Shown here piece after piece: positions 44,641 to 53,889 of a stretch of DNA of 64,000 bases (its first letter is position 1; the number at the start of each line of letters is the position of its first letter). The position numbers and the translations under genes were made by a program. This DNA comes from Microbacteriaceae bacterium PS02070 (lineage in GTDB: Bacteria > Actinomycetota > Actinomycetes > Actinomycetales > Microbacteriaceae). Below the pieces are notes generated by a model. That model saw only the letters and a list, made by a program, of their open reading frames with translations, did no database searches and was not told the DNA's origin. The DNA lies in NCBI GenBank assembly GCA_029959865.1, contig JASCPE010000002.1, positions 124,001 to 188,000 of the forward strand. Reading direction: 5' to 3'.

Positions 44641-44916
44641 ATGGAACCTGTTCGAACGTGCGTGGGATGCCGCGCGCGCGCCAGCCGGGCGACACTCATT
44701 CGAGTCGTCGCACACGACGGAGCCCTCGTCATCGACGAGGCGAAAGTCCGACCCGGTCGAGGCGCGTGGGTACATGACACGCACGAATGCATGAAAGCGG
44801 CTCTCCGCAAGCGTGCGTTCGAACGAGCACTGCGTGTGTCCGGTCCACTGGACACGCAGACCATCCACCCCACCACCACCAGCGAAACGGCTGAAACGGC
44901 TATGGACACAAAGTGA
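44641..44916 (+). CDS. ylxR: YlxR/RnpM-type RNA-binding protein
   Basis: A 91-residue DUF448 protein starting MEPVRTCVGCRARASRATLIR. The CVGC motif, the basic pocket and RPGRGAWVHDTHEC match YlxR, a small RNA-binding protein of the nusA-infB operon that modulates RNase P in some Firmicutes. The last 20 residues are a polar Thr-rich extension. The ATG has GAGAGGT upstream. It sits between nusA (67-base gap) and infB (71-base gap), the conserved position. Confidence 0.93.
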   Translation: MEPVRTCVGCRARASRATLIRVVAHDGALVIDEAKVRPGRGAWVHDTHECMKAALRKRAFERALRVSGPLDTQTIHPTTTSETAETAMDTK

Positions 44917-44987
44917 ACGGCTCGAAATGAGACCCGTCCGCCAATAACGGTCTGCCCTGTCCAGGGGAGACCCCAGACAGGAGAATT

Positions 44988-47747
44988 GTGGCAAAACCAC
45001 GCGTGCATGAGATCGCTTCCGAGCTCGGCGTCGACAGCAAAGTCGCCCTCGCGAAGCTGAAGGAGCTTGGCGAGTTCGTCAAGAGTCCTTCATCTACGAT
45101 CGAGCCGCCCGTCGCGCGAAAGCTGCGCCAGGCGCTCGAAGCTGATGGCGCCGGCGCGGCCAAGGCCGACGCATCCGGCGCCAAGGCGGCGCCCCGGACG
45201 CCCGCCAAGCCTTCTTCGGCGCGGCCGACCCCGGCCAAGCCCGGTGCGCGGCCCTCGTCGCCCCCCACCCCCGGTGCGGCGAAGCCCGCTGATCCGGCCC
45301 CCGCTGAGGCTCCCGCAGACATCCCGGCCCCGGCCCCGGCGCCAGCGCAGGATGCGCCGACGCCCGCCGCGGCTGCCGACACCGCCGCATCGCCGAAGCC
45401 GCAGGCTCCTGGCCGTCCCGGCGGCGGCCCGCGTCCGGGCAACAACCCGTTCTCCTCGCAGCAGGGCATGGGTCAGCGACCCTCCGGTCCGCGTCCCGGC
45501 AACAACCCGTTCTCCTCGCAGCAGGGCATGGGTCAGCGTCCGACTCCGGGGAACATCCCCCGCCCGCAGGCTCCGCGTCCCGGCGCACCCCGCCCCGGAC
45601 AGCGTCCCGGCGGCCCCGGTCGTCCCGGTGGCGGCGGCGGCCGTCCCGGTGCTCCTTTCCAGCAGCGTCAGGGCGGCGGCGGTCGTCCCGGTGGTGGCGG
45701 TCCCGGTGGTCCCGGCGGTTTCGCCGGTCGTCCTGCCGGTGGCGGTTTCGCCGGTCGTCCCGGTGGCGGCGGCGGTCGAGGCCGTGGACCCGGCGGTGGA
45801 ACCGCGGGTGCCTTCGGTAAGGGTGGCGGCAAGTCGCGTCAGCGCAAGTCGCGTCGGGCGAAGCGGCAAGAATTCGAGATGCGGGATGCCCCGCAGGTCG
45901 GTGGCGTCAACGTCCAGAAGGGCAACGGCGAGATCATTCGTCTGCGTCGCGGCGCGTCGATCGCCGACTTCGCGGACAAGCTCGAAGCGATCCGCGGATA
46001 CACCGTTCAGCCCGGCACCCTGGTGACGATCCTCTTCAACCTCGGCGAGATGGCCACGGCCACCGAGTCGCTTGATGAGGCGACCTTCGAGGTGCTCGGC
46101 GAGGAGCTCGGCTACAAGATTCAGATGGTTTCGCCTGAGGACGAGGACAAGGAGCTCCTGGAGGGCTTCGGTCTTGACCTCGAGAAGGAAGCCGAAGAGG
46201 AGAACGAGGAAGACCTCGAGATCCGCCCGCCGGTCGTGACCGTCATGGGTCACGTCGACCACGGTAAGACGCGACTGCTCGATGCCATCCGGCAGACGAA
46301 CGTCGTCGCGGGCGAGGCCGGTGGTATCACCCAGCACATCGGTGCGTACCAGGTGTGGACCGAGCACGATGACATCGAGCGCGCCATCACCTTCATCGAC
46401 ACCCCCGGTCACGAGGCGTTCACCGCCATGCGTGCCCGTGGTGCGCAGGTGACCGACATCGCGATCCTCGTGGTCGCCGCGGACGATGGCATCATGCCGC
46501 AGACGGTCGAGGCGCTGAACCACGCCCAGGCCGCGCAGGTGCCGATCGTTGTGGCCGTCAACAAGGTCGACAAGCCGGAGGCGAACCCGCAGCGGGTGCG
46601 CCAGCAGCTGACCGAGTACGGACTCGTGGCCGAGGAGTACGGCGGCGACGTCATGTTCGTCGACGTCTCCGCTCGCCAGAACACGGGCATCCAGGACCTC
46701 CTGGACGCCGTGCTGCTGACCGCTGACGCGGGTCTGGACCTCACGGCCAACCCGAACAAGGCTGCCCGCGGTGTGGCGATCGAAGCGAAGCTCGACAAGG
46801 GTCGCGGTTCGGTGGCGACAGTGCTCATCCAGTCCGGAACGCTCCACGTCGGTGACGCGATCGTCGCGGGAACGGCGTATGGCCGCGTCCGCGCGATGAT
46901 CGACGAGAACGGTGAAGCCGTGGACGCGGCGGCTCCGTCGCGTCCCGTGCAGGTGCAGGGTCTGAACTCCGTCCCCCGCGCCGGCGACGTCTTCATCGTC
47001 ACCGAAGAAGACCGTACGGCGCGTCAGATCGCCGAGAAGCGCGAAGCCGCAGAGCGCAACGCTCAGCTCGCCAAGGCGCGCAAGCGGATCTCGCTCGAGG
47101 ACTTCACGCGTGCGCTGGAAGAGGGCAAGGTCGAGTCGCTCAACCTCATCATCAAGGGTGACGTTTCCGGTGCCGTCGAGGCGCTGGAGGAGTCGCTCAT
47201 GAAGATCGAGGTCGATGACTCCGTGCAGCTGCGCATCATCCACCGCGGTGTGGGTGCGGTTACCGAGTCCGACGTGAACCTGGCGACGATCGACAATGCG
47301 ATCGTGATCGGCTTCAACGTCCGCCCCGACGCGAAGGCGCGCGAGCGCGCGGCGCGCGAGGGTGTCGACATCCGCTTCTACTCGGTCATCTACAACGCGA
47401 TCGACGACGTTGAGCAGTCTCTCAAGGGCTTGCTCAAGCCGGAGTTCGAAGAGGTGCAGTCGGGTGTCGCGGAGATCCGCGAGGTGTTCCGCTCGTCGAA
47501 GTTCGGCAACATTGCCGGATGTATCGTTCGCAGCGGCACCATCACCCGCAACGCGAAGGCCCGAATCATCCGCGATGGCGTGGTCGTCGCAGACGATCTG
47601 GCCATCGAATCGCTCCGCCGGTTCAAGGATGACGTCACCGAAGTCCGTACCGATTACGAGTGCGGTATCGGCCTCGGCAAGTTCAACGACATCCAGATCG
47701 GCGACGAGATCGAGACGACCGAGATGGTGGAGAAGCAGCGCGGCTGA
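44988..47747 (+). CDS. infB: Translation initiation factor IF-2
   Basis: A 919-residue GTPase that places fMet-tRNA on the 30S subunit and promotes subunit joining. An N-terminal helical IF2N motif ([20 protein letters not shown]) is followed by a long, low-complexity Ala/Pro linker and then Gly/Pro/Arg repeats (to about residue 285). The G domain has GHVDHGKT at 421-428, DTPGH and NKVD, and domains II-IV follow. The linker holds two adjacent, nearly identical 20-residue repeats ([16 protein letters not shown] core). The GTG start has AGGAG upstream. A large hairpin follows the gene. Confidence 0.97.
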   Translation: MAKPRVHEIASELGVDSKVALAKLKELGEFVKSPSSTIEPPVARKLRQALEADGAGAAKADASGAKAAPRTPAKPSSARPTPAKPGARPSSPPTPGAAKPADPAPAEAPADIPAPAPAPAQDAPTPAAAADTAASPKPQAPGRPGGGPRPGNNPFSSQQGMGQRPSGPRPGNNPFSSQQGMGQRPTPGNIPRPQAPRPGAPRPGQRPGGPGRPGGGGGRPGAPFQQRQGGGGRPGGGGPGGPGGFAGRPAGGGFAGRPGGGGGRGRGPGGGTAGAFGKGGGKSRQRKSRRAKRQEFEMRDAPQVGGVNVQKGNGEIIRLRRGASIADFADKLEAIRGYTVQPGTLVTILFNLGEMATATESLDEATFEVLGEELGYKIQMVSPEDEDKELLEGFGLDLEKEAEEENEEDLEIRPPVVTVMGHVDHGKTRLLDAIRQTNVVAGEAGGITQHIGAYQVWTEHDDIERAITFIDTPGHEAFTAMRARGAQVTDIAILVVAADDGIMPQTVEALNHAQAAQVPIVVAVNKVDKPEANPQRVRQQLTEYGLVAEEYGGDVMFVDVSARQNTGIQDLLDAVLLTADAGLDLTANPNKAARGVAIEAKLDKGRGSVATVLIQSGTLHVGDAIVAGTAYGRVRAMIDENGEAVDAAAPSRPVQVQGLNSVPRAGDVFIVTEEDRTARQIAEKREAAERNAQLAKARKRISLEDFTRALEEGKVESLNLIIKGDVSGAVEALEESLMKIEVDDSVQLRIIHRGVGAVTESDVNLATIDNAIVIGFNVRPDAKARERAAREGVDIRFYSVIYNAIDDVEQSLKGLLKPEFEEVQSGVAEIREVFRSSKFGNIAGCIVRSGTITRNAKARIIRDGVVVADDLAIESLRRFKDDVTEVRTDYECGIGLGKFNDIQIGDEIETTEMVEKQRG
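45429..45548 (+). repeat. 60-bp tandem duplication inside infB
   Basis: Two adjacent 60-base units (45429-45488 and 45489-45548) encode the repeated [15 protein letters not shown] segment in the disordered linker of IF-2. They differ at only a few bases, suggesting recent in-frame duplication. Confidence 0.9.
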
Positions 47748-47772
47748 GTTCGCAGATCACCTCGATGCGACG

Positions 47773-47830
47773 GCGATGCCGCCGTGGAGGCAGGCCGGGC
47801 TTCGTCCCGACGCCACCACGGCGGCATCGC
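47773..47830 (+). terminator. Large hairpin between infB and rbfA
   Basis: GCGATGCCGCCGTGG (47773-47787) and CCACGGCGGCATCGC (47816-47830) form a perfect 15-bp stem. The 28-base loop contains a second small stem (CGGG/CCCG). It has no T-run. It may terminate or attenuate transcription from the nusA-infB operon into rbfA. The remaining part of the 240-base gap shows no gene. Confidence 0.7.
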
Positions 47831-47987
47831 GTCTCACGCAAAAGTGATCGGGCCACGGCCAGTCGTGATGCGGTCTCCCGGCACAGCAGGGGAGCGGCCA
47901 GCCGCGCGCGGGGCGTCTCAGCAACGGGCATAAAGTTGACCAGCGGTGCGATGAAATCGGAACCGCGGTGAAGAAGGAGAAGAAGAG

Positions 47988-48425
47988 ATGGCAGGCGAAC
48001 GTCAGGGTCGGCTCGCCGACCGTATCCGGGTACTGATCGCGGAGCGCCTCGAGAAGGGGCTGCGTGACCCGCGGCTCGGTTTCGTGACCATCACGGACGT
48101 GCGTGTCACGGGTGACCTGCAGCACGCGTCGGTGTTTTACACCGTCTACGGCACTGACCAGGAGCGCGCGGACTCCGCGGCGGCCTTGAAGGCGGCTACG
48201 GGCATGCTGCGCAGCGAGGTGGGCAAGAAGCTGGGCGTGCGGCTCACTCCCACGCTCGAGTTCGTTCCCGACGGCATTCCTGAAAACGCGGGACACATCG
48301 AAGAACTCCTGCGCGAAGCGCGTGAGCGTGACCAGCAGGTCGCGGGGCTTGCCACCGGTGCCGCCTACGCAGGCGACGCCGACCCCTACCTCAAGCCCCG
48401 TCTCATCGACCCCGACGAGGACTGA
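47988..48425 (+). CDS. rbfA: Ribosome-binding factor A
   Basis: A 145-residue RbfA, a KH-fold protein that binds the 30S subunit and helps mature the 5' end of 16S rRNA. The conserved segments RIRVLIAERLEKGLRDPRLGFVTITDVRVT near residues 10-39 and LTPTLEFVPDGIPENAGHIEELL near 84-106 are clear. A polar C-terminal extension of about 25 residues follows. It has a strong GAAGGAG ribosome binding site. It is separated from infB by 240 bases with a strong hairpin, so it may be expressed separately. Two 83-bp palindromes lie downstream. Confidence 0.95.
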   Translation: MAGERQGRLADRIRVLIAERLEKGLRDPRLGFVTITDVRVTGDLQHASVFYTVYGTDQERADSAAALKAATGMLRSEVGKKLGVRLTPTLEFVPDGIPENAGHIEELLREARERDQQVAGLATGAAYAGDADPYLKPRLIDPDED

Positions 48426-48514
48426 CCCACCCCACCTGGTTCCACGCCCATTCGTCGCCCGGCCCGCCCAGCCCCGAGTGGCCTGAGCCGTCGTCCGCGC
48501 CCGCCCGTGTCCGT

Positions 48515-48597
48515 GCACAACTGCGGCGTGGTTGGGCGACACGCCGTACCCCCGCTGCGTCTGCGCGGCGTGTCGTGCGTTGACGCCGCAGTTGTGC
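48515..48597. repeat. 83-bp nested palindrome, copy D
   Basis: Outer arms begin at 48515 and end at 48597. Inner arms ACACGCCG (48539-48546) and CGGCGTGT (48566-48573) are perfect. It is paired with copy E, which starts 185 bases later. Confidence 0.95.
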
Positions 48598-48699
48598 GGA
48601 GTCGGAGCCGGGGCAGACTCGGTCTTGGCCGCACGGCTCGAGTGGCCGAGGTGGGTGCCGAAGTCGGCCTGTCAGGGTGGTCGCCCGTGTCGTGTCCGT

Positions 48700-48782
48700 G
48701 CACAACTGCGGCGTGGTTGGGGGACACGCCGTACCGTCGCTGAGTGGGCGCGGCGTGTCGCATGTCGACGCCGCAGTTGTGC
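48700..48782. repeat. 83-bp nested palindrome, copy E
   Basis: Outer arms begin at 48700 and end at 48782. Inner arms are 48724-48731 and 48751-48758, both perfect. Its left half is almost identical to that of copy D, while the centre differs, yet total length is unchanged. Confidence 0.95.
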
Positions 48783-48825
48783 TGGTGGGCAGGTGGAGTG
48801 GGGCGTGTCGCGGGTCTAGCGAGGT

Positions 48826-49692
48826 TCACGCGGGGAGGCGGAGCTCGCCGTCTGATGCTTCGACGAGGCCGTCAGTGATGAGGGAGTCGATGGCGCGGTC
48901 ACGCTGAGCGGGGTCCGGCCAGTCGGGAACAACCGCATGCTGGGGGAGCCGGTGCTCGAGCGCGCCGCGGAGAGCACGGAGGATCGCACCGCGAGCCTGA
49001 CGGTCACTTCCTTCGTACTTCGCCTGCTTACGACGTGAGTCGCCGGTGTCCGGATAGCCCGCCTGCCGCCACGCGCAGGAGTCGGAGATCGGGCACACCT
49101 GGCAGTCCGGCTTCTTGGCGGTGCACACGACGGCGCCCAGTTCCATCGCGGCGGCGTTGAACACGGCCGCATCATCCTCGTCGGCCGGGAGGAGGGCGAG
49201 CATGCCGGAAAGGTCGCTGGCGCGCGGAGAGTCGGGCTGCGACTTCCCGCCCACCGCGCGGGCGATCACCCGCCGAGTGTTGGTGTCAACGACGGGGTGG
49301 CGGTCGCCATAGGCGAACACAGCCACCGCGCGCGCCGTATAGTCGCCGATTCCAGTGAGGGCGAGAAGATCATCGACGTCACGGGGGACAATGCCATCGT
49401 GCCGGTCCCGAATCTCAACGGCGGCGCGGTGGAGCCACATCGCCCGCCGCGGATAGCCGAGGTTATCCCACTGCGCGACCGCGGCCGAGGCAGGGGATGT
49501 GGCGAGTGCGGCAGGCGTCGGCCACCGTTCCAACCACGCCTCGAGCTTGGGAATCACACGCGCGACGGGCGTCTGCTGCAGCATGAACTCACTCACCAGC
49601 ACGCCCCACGCGCCGAAGCCCTCGGCACGCCACGGCAAAGCGCGTGCATGATCGCGATACCACTGCATCAGCGGCCCCGCGATCTCACCCAC
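48826..49692 (-). CDS. mutY: A/G-specific adenine glycosylase
   Basis: A 288-residue base-excision repair enzyme that removes adenine mispaired with 8-oxoguanine. The HhH-GPD core has FMLQQTPVARV near residue 37, LTGIGDYTARAVAVFAYG near 112-129 with the catalytic Asp in VDTNTRRV, and a [4Fe-4S] cluster in C-x6-C-x2-C-x5-C (VVCTAKKPDCQVCPISDSC). The C-terminal NUDIX-like domain that recognises 8-oxoG in E. coli MutY is missing or much reduced, as in other short actinobacterial forms. The GTG start is supported by a leaderless promoter. It diverges from the kinase gene. Confidence 0.93.
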   Translation of the reverse strand: MGEIAGPLMQWYRDHARALPWRAEGFGAWGVLVSEFMLQQTPVARVIPKLEAWLERWPTPAALATSPASAAVAQWDNLGYPRRAMWLHRAAVEIRDRHDGIVPRDVDDLLALTGIGDYTARAVAVFAYGDRHPVVDTNTRRVIARAVGGKSQPDSPRASDLSGMLALLPADEDDAAVFNAAAMELGAVVCTAKKPDCQVCPISDSCAWRQAGYPDTGDSRRKQAKYEGSDRQARGAILRALRGALEHRLPQHAVVPDWPDPAQRDRAIDSLITDGLVEASDGELRLPA

Positions 49693-49698
49693 CCGACC

Positions 49699-49704
49699 AC
49701 CCTA
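49699..49704 (-). promoter_or_regulatory. -10 box for mutY
   Basis: TAGGGT on the minus strand lies six bases before the GTG at 49692. It is 36 bases from the divergent -10 box of the kinase gene, so the two promoters share their upstream DNA. Confidence 0.6.
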
Positions 49705-49740
49705 TGTTCGGTTCGACCGAGGTCCGAGCGGGGTGGGTCG

Positions 49741-49746
49741 TAGGCT
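49741..49746 (+). promoter_or_regulatory. -10 box for the kinase-truB operon
   Basis: TAGGCT lies six bases before the ATG at 49753, indicating a leaderless transcript that probably covers the kinase, truB and the following membrane protein gene. Confidence 0.6.
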
Positions 49747-49752
49747 GGGGGA

Positions 49753-50433
49753 ATGCACTTGCCGACCACTCCGGCCACCACCCTGTGGCGGGAACTGCGC
49801 GACGAGGTCCGTCAGCACTACCGCAGCGGCCGCGTGATCGTCGCGGTGGACGGCATCGATGGCGCGGGCAAGTCCACCTTCGCCGACAACCTCGCCGATG
49901 CCTGGCGAGAAGAGGGCCTCGCGGTCGTCCGCGCATCCATCGATGGGTTCCACCGTCCGCGTGAGGAACGCTACGCGCGGGGCCGCACCTCCCCGGAGGG
50001 GTACTACCGCGACTCCTACGACTACTCGGCCTTCCGGCGTGCACTCATCGATCCGTTCCGCGGCCGCGGAACCGTTGATGCCGCGATCCAGACAGCGGTT
50101 TTCGATGTCGAACGTGATGAGTCCGTCTCGTCCGAATGGGTCACACCGCCGCGGGACGCGACGCTGATCGTTGACGGGATCTTCCTGAACCGGCCGGAAC
50201 TGCGCGGGGTGTGGAACTGGTCGGTGTGGCTGGACGTGCCCCGTGACGTCGCCGAGGCGCGCATGAGGGAACGGGACGGCGGCGGGCCGACACCGGGGAC
50301 GGCCCTGTGGCGTCGCTACCGGGACGGTCAGGAGCTGTACCTTCGCGACGCTGACCCGCGCCGCGCTGCGTCCGCGATCGTCGACAACACCGACCCCGAA
50401 CACCCCCGCCGGGTCTTCCAGGACTTCTGCTGA
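49753..50433 (+). CDS. Uridine kinase-like P-loop nucleoside kinase
   Basis: A 226-residue P-loop kinase. The Walker A DGIDGAGKST near residues 35-44, SIDGFHRPREERY near 64-76 (a pattern seen in uridine kinase-like proteins) and VDGIFLNRPEL near 140-150 place it in the uridine/phosphoribulokinase superfamily. Similar stand-alone genes in actinobacteria are annotated as uridine kinase, but the substrate is not proven. Its stop shares a base with the truB start (TGATG), so it is coupled to a tRNA-modification gene. Confidence 0.78.
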   Translation: MHLPTTPATTLWRELRDEVRQHYRSGRVIVAVDGIDGAGKSTFADNLADAWREEGLAVVRASIDGFHRPREERYARGRTSPEGYYRDSYDYSAFRRALIDPFRGRGTVDAAIQTAVFDVERDESVSSEWVTPPRDATLIVDGIFLNRPELRGVWNWSVWLDVPRDVAEARMRERDGGGPTPGTALWRRYRDGQELYLRDADPRRAASAIVDNTDPEHPRRVFQDFC

Positions 50434-51317
50434 TGCCCGCCGGGATCCTCCTCGTCGACAAACCCGGCGGGATGACCAGTCATGATGTCGTGGCGCGCGC
50501 ACGTCGCGCTCTCGGGACGCGGAAGATCGGTCACGCCGGCACTCTTGACCCGATGGCCACCGGGCTCCTCGTGCTCGGTGTCGATGGGGCGACGCGGCTG
50601 CTCACCTTCATCGTCGGTCTCGACAAGACGTATGAGGCCACCATCCGCCTGGGACAGTCCACCGACACGGACGACGCCGAGGGGCAGCCCACCGGTTTCG
50701 CGACAGCGGAGGCGGTCGATGCCGTCACGTCCGATGCGATTGAGACGGGCATCGCTGCGCTCACCGGATCGATCTCCCAAGTGCCCAGCACGGTCTCGGC
50801 GATCAAGGTGAACGGCAAGCGCGCCTACGACCTCGCCCGGCGGGGAGTGGACGTCGAGCTCACGCCCCGTGAGGTGACCGTCTCACGTTTCGATGTGCAG
50901 CGGGTGCGCCGTGAGCAGGGGTCCTTCGACCTCGATGTCATCGTCGACTGCTCCAGTGGCACCTACATTCGCGCCCTCGCCCGCGACCTGGGGGCCGCAC
51001 TCGGCGTCGGGGGACACCTGACGGCGCTGCGGCGCACCCGGATCGGGCCGTTCTCCGTGGCCGAGGCGGTGACGGAGGTGACCGAAGACGCGACCGTCGT
51101 GGCGCCGGCGACGGTCGCCACCGCCGTTCTGGGCGCGTTCGCGGTCACCGCTTCGGAGGCGATCGACCTCCGTCACGGCAAGCGCCTGATCGGTGCCGCC
51201 GAGCGGCTCACGGCGGGTACTGCCGCCATCGACCCGGACGGCCGTCTGATCGGAGTGGTCGAGCGCCGCGACAACGACGTGAAAAGTGCCATGAACATGC
51301 CCGAGGAGGCCTCATGA
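50433..51317 (+). CDS. truB: tRNA pseudouridine(55) synthase
   Basis: A 294-residue TruB that converts U55 to pseudouridine in the T-loop of tRNAs. The catalytic Asp39 lies in HAGTLDPMATG, and the N-terminus GILLVDKPGGMTSHD is typical. STVSAIKVNGKRAYDLAR near residues 112-129 and YIRALARDLG near 172-181 are further family blocks, and a C-terminal PUA-like region is present. It overlaps the gene before by one base and the gene after by four. Confidence 0.96.
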   Translation: MPAGILLVDKPGGMTSHDVVARARRALGTRKIGHAGTLDPMATGLLVLGVDGATRLLTFIVGLDKTYEATIRLGQSTDTDDAEGQPTGFATAEAVDAVTSDAIETGIAALTGSISQVPSTVSAIKVNGKRAYDLARRGVDVELTPREVTVSRFDVQRVRREQGSFDLDVIVDCSSGTYIRALARDLGAALGVGGHLTALRRTRIGPFSVAEAVTEVTEDATVVAPATVATAVLGAFAVTASEAIDLRHGKRLIGAAERLTAGTAAIDPDGRLIGVVERRDNDVKSAMNMPEEAS

Positions 51318-51682
51318 TCGAGTGGTTCACCTACGCGCAGGTGATCGTGGCCTGCGTGGTCGGGGTCCTCGCGGTCATCCTCGGCCTTGCGGGACGTCGG
51401 CCGAGCGACCTCAGCGTCGGCGGCCTCGCGCTCGTCCTCCTGCTGCTGATCATTCAGGTCGTCGTCGCAATCATCGCTCCGTTCGCCGGCAACCCGCCGA
51501 CCGGAAGCCTCCTGGAGTACTGGGTCTATCTCATCTCAGCCGTACTCATCCCACCCGCCGCGGTGGTGTGGGCGCTTCTGGAACGAAGCCGGTGGAGCAC
51601 GGTGATCATGGGGATCGCGGCGCTCGCCGTTGCCGTCATGGTGTGGCGCATGCACGTCATCTGGACGATCCAACTGGCCTGA
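51314..51682 (+). CDS. Small hypothetical membrane protein
   Basis: A 122-residue protein with four hydrophobic helices (about residues 7-25, 36-55, 67-85 and 95-112) and almost no soluble part. I do not recognise a family. The ATG overlaps the truB stop (ATGA), so it is translationally coupled to truB and certainly expressed with it. It sits between truB and ribF, two genes that are often neighbours in actinobacteria. Confidence 0.75.
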   Translation: MIEWFTYAQVIVACVVGVLAVILGLAGRRPSDLSVGGLALVLLLLIIQVVVAIIAPFAGNPPTGSLLEYWVYLISAVLIPPAAVVWALLERSRWSTVIMGIAALAVAVMVWRMHVIWTIQLA

Positions 51683-51700
51683 CAGATCCCCCTGCGGTCA

Positions 51701-51706
51701 TATCAT
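51701..51706 (+). promoter_or_regulatory. -10 box for the membrane protein-ribF pair
   Basis: TATCAT lies nine bases before the ATG at 51716, and no Shine-Dalgarno sequence is visible. Confidence 0.4.
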
Positions 51707-51715
51707 TGACAGGTC

Positions 51716-52150
51716 ATGACCACGCCCCGCACCCGAATGACCGGCATCGGCCGCGTCCTCGTTGTTCTCTACGCCATCATGGCGCTGGCCTCTACCGGAC
51801 GTTCGTTCGTTCAGATCGTGCGAGAGTTCGACGAGGCACCGCTCGCGTACACGCTCTCGGCCGTCGCGGCGGTCGTCTACATTCTCGCGACTCTCGCGCT
51901 CGTGTTCTCGCGCTCGCAGACGTGGTACCGGATCGCCTGGGTTGCGATCTGTTTCGAGCTCGCGGGAGTGCTGATCGTCGGCACGCTCAGCTATGTCGTC
52001 CCCGAGGTGTTCGGTCACCCGTCGGTCTGGTCATATTTCGGCGGCATCGGGCCAGACGGCTACATCGGCTACCTCTTCGTACCGCTTGTGCTTCCCTTCC
52101 TCGGGCTCTGGTGGCTGCGCACGCACACTGATGCCCGGTTGAGCGCATGA
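51716..52150 (+). CDS. Small hypothetical membrane protein upstream of ribF
   Basis: A 144-residue protein with four hydrophobic helices (about residues 8-28, 44-64, 72-92 and 110-128). Typical small integral-membrane features are seen, including an early TGIGRVLVVLYAIMALASTGR, but I cannot name a family with confidence. The stop overlaps the ribF start (ATGA), so it is co-translated with the flavin enzyme. No catalytic motif is visible; a role in flavin or precursor transport would be speculation. Confidence 0.75.
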   Translation: MTTPRTRMTGIGRVLVVLYAIMALASTGRSFVQIVREFDEAPLAYTLSAVAAVVYILATLALVFSRSQTWYRIAWVAICFELAGVLIVGTLSYVVPEVFGHPSVWSYFGGIGPDGYIGYLFVPLVLPFLGLWWLRTHTDARLSA

Positions 52151-53130
52151 GGGTGTTCTCCCAGGTGGACCAGATCCCGGCTGGGTTCGGTCCGTCTGTC
52201 GTTGCGATCGGCAAGTTCGACGGGGTTCACACGGGCCACCGCGCGGTGCTGGATCGCGCGCGCGTGGATGCGGTCGCGCTCGGCGCTCAGGTCGTCGCGG
52301 TCACGTTCGACCGCAATCCGCTCGCGCTCCTGCGTCCCGAACTCTGCCCGCCGGAGCTGGTCAGCGTGCAGCAGAAGGTCGACCTCCTCGCACGCGAGGG
52401 AGTCGACGCCGCTGTCGTGCTCACGTTCGACGACGCACTCGCGCAGCAGGTCCCGGAAGACTTCGTCCGCGAGACTCTCGTCGGCGCCCTCGGGGTCGTT
52501 CGCGTCCTCGTGGGGGAGGACTTCCGCTTCGGTCGAGGTGGCGCGGGGGATCCCGCGCTGCTGACCCGCCTCGGTCTCGAGTACGGCTTTCAGGTCGAGA
52601 TCGTCGAGGACGTCGGCGCGACGCACGACGGTCGTCGTGTCTCCTCGACGTGGATCCGTGAGCTGCTTGATTCCGGTGATGCGGCGGACGCGGCACGCCT
52701 GCTGGGTCGCTCCCACTCTGTGCGGGGCGAAGTCGTGCGGGGTCTGCAGCGGGGCCGCGAGCTCGGGTACCCGACCGCGAACCTCGGTCGCGAAGTCCAG
52801 GGCTTCATTCCGGGCGATGGGGTCTACGCAGGCTGGCTCATCGACCTCGGAGTGCCCGGCCCCGACAGCCACCTGCGCCCGCGGACGCGGTACCGCGCGG
52901 CCATCTCGGTGGGCACGAACCCCACGTTCGACGATGTGAAAGAACGCCAGGTCGAAGCGTACGTTCTCGACGAGACCGATCTCGATCTCTACGGACACAT
53001 CGTGGAGGTGTACTTCGCCGCGCGGGTGCGCGAGATGGTGGCGTTCGCGAGCGTCGACGAGCTCACGGCTCAGATGGCCGATGACGTCGACCGTGTCCGC
53101 CGGTACCTCCGCCGCGACTCAGTACGATGA
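52147..53130 (+). CDS. ribF: Bifunctional riboflavin kinase/FAD synthetase
   Basis: A 327-residue RibF that phosphorylates riboflavin to FMN and adenylates FMN to FAD. The N-terminal FAD synthetase domain shows AIGKFDGVHTGHRAVL near residues 19-34, the nucleotidyltransferase HxGH-type motif, and later EDFRFGRGG and SSTWIRELLDSGD. The C-terminal kinase domain has RGRELGYPTANLG near 201-213 and SVGTNPTFD near 256-264. The ATG overlaps the previous stop by four bases. Its last 12 bases overlap the end of the converging deoC gene. Confidence 0.95.
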   Translation: MRVFSQVDQIPAGFGPSVVAIGKFDGVHTGHRAVLDRARVDAVALGAQVVAVTFDRNPLALLRPELCPPELVSVQQKVDLLAREGVDAAVVLTFDDALAQQVPEDFVRETLVGALGVVRVLVGEDFRFGRGGAGDPALLTRLGLEYGFQVEIVEDVGATHDGRRVSSTWIRELLDSGDAADAARLLGRSHSVRGEVVRGLQRGRELGYPTANLGREVQGFIPGDGVYAGWLIDLGVPGPDSHLRPRTRYRAAISVGTNPTFDDVKERQVEAYVLDETDLDLYGHIVEVYFAARVREMVAFASVDELTAQMADDVDRVRRYLRRDSVR

Positions 53131-53835
53131 CTCGTCGACGGCGCCGGTTGCTTGTTCACCGGCGTTGATCCGGCGCAGCTCGCCCAGGATCGTGGCGCTC
53201 CCGCTTGTCCCCAGGCGGGTGGCTCCCGCCTCGAGCATCGCGAGCGCGTCGTCGAGACTGCGCACTCCGCCCGAGGCTTTCACTTGCACGCCATCGCTGA
53301 CGTTCTCGGCCATCAAGCGCACGTGCTCGGCGGTCGCCCCGCCTCCGGCGAATCCGGTGGACGTCTTGACGAAGTCCGCTCCGCCGGCCTCGGTGAGGCG
53401 GCTGCCGCGGGCGATCTGCTCCTCGTCCAAGAGCGCCGTCTCCAAGATGACCTTCGTGATGTGGTCGCCGGCTGCCTCCGTCACCGCGCGGATGTCCGCT
53501 TCGACGACGTCGTCGAAGCCGGAGCGCAGGGCGGCGATGTTGATGACCATGTCGAACTCCGTGGCGCCGTCGCGGAGAGCCTGCTTCACCTCGGCGACCT
53601 TCGTGGCCGTGCTCGTCGTGCCGTGGGGGAATCCGATCACGGTGCCGACTGCAACGGGACTGTCGTCGAGATACTCCACCGCGTGGGCGACGTCGCTCGG
53701 CCGGACGCACACGCTGAAGACGCCCCACTCCTTGGCGATGTCGAGTTCGTGATCGACCTGTGCGCGGGTCAGTTCGGGCTTGAGAATGGCATGATCGAGC
53801 GTTGCGGCGAGCTCGCGTTCGGTGATGTCCGGCAT
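53119..53835 (-). CDS. deoC: Deoxyribose-phosphate aldolase
   Basis: A 238-residue class I aldolase that splits 2-deoxyribose-5-phosphate to glyceraldehyde-3-phosphate and acetaldehyde in deoxynucleoside breakdown. The Schiff-base lysine is Lys157 in DFVKTSTGF, and a second conserved lysine, Lys186, is in VKASGG. The N-terminus has TLDHAILKP and the conserved EFDMVINI segment. The ATG is six bases from a TAGGCT box, so the transcript is leaderless. It overlaps ribF by 12 bases at the 3' ends. Confidence 0.95.
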   Translation of the reverse strand: MPDITERELAATLDHAILKPELTRAQVDHELDIAKEWGVFSVCVRPSDVAHAVEYLDDSPVAVGTVIGFPHGTTSTATKVAEVKQALRDGATEFDMVINIAALRSGFDDVVEADIRAVTEAAGDHITKVILETALLDEEQIARGSRLTEAGGADFVKTSTGFAGGGATAEHVRLMAENVSDGVQVKASGGVRSLDDALAMLEAGATRLGTSGSATILGELRRINAGEQATGAVDESSY

Positions 53836-53841
53836 GGGATC

Positions 53842-53847
53842 AGCCTA
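53842..53847 (-). promoter_or_regulatory. -10 box for deoC
   Basis: TAGGCT on the minus strand lies six bases before the ATG at 53835. Confidence 0.6.
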
Positions 53848-53889
53848 CGCGCGGATGGGGTGAGAGCGTGCGAGTACCCGCCGGCGGGA

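Larger units (their letters stand above)
48426..48825. other. Intergenic region with paired palindromic repeats
   Basis: A 400-base stretch between the converging ends of rbfA and mutY. It holds two 83-bp palindromic elements (48515-48597 and 48700-48782), each preceded by a similar CCGTGTCCGT-type flank. I see no gene; the open frames in this stretch run through the repeats. Confidence 0.8.

Noticed and set aside
45090..47243. 717-codon minus-strand open frame opposite infB
   Set aside because: A shadow of the high-G+C third positions of infB; its translation is repetitive and shows no recognisable domain.
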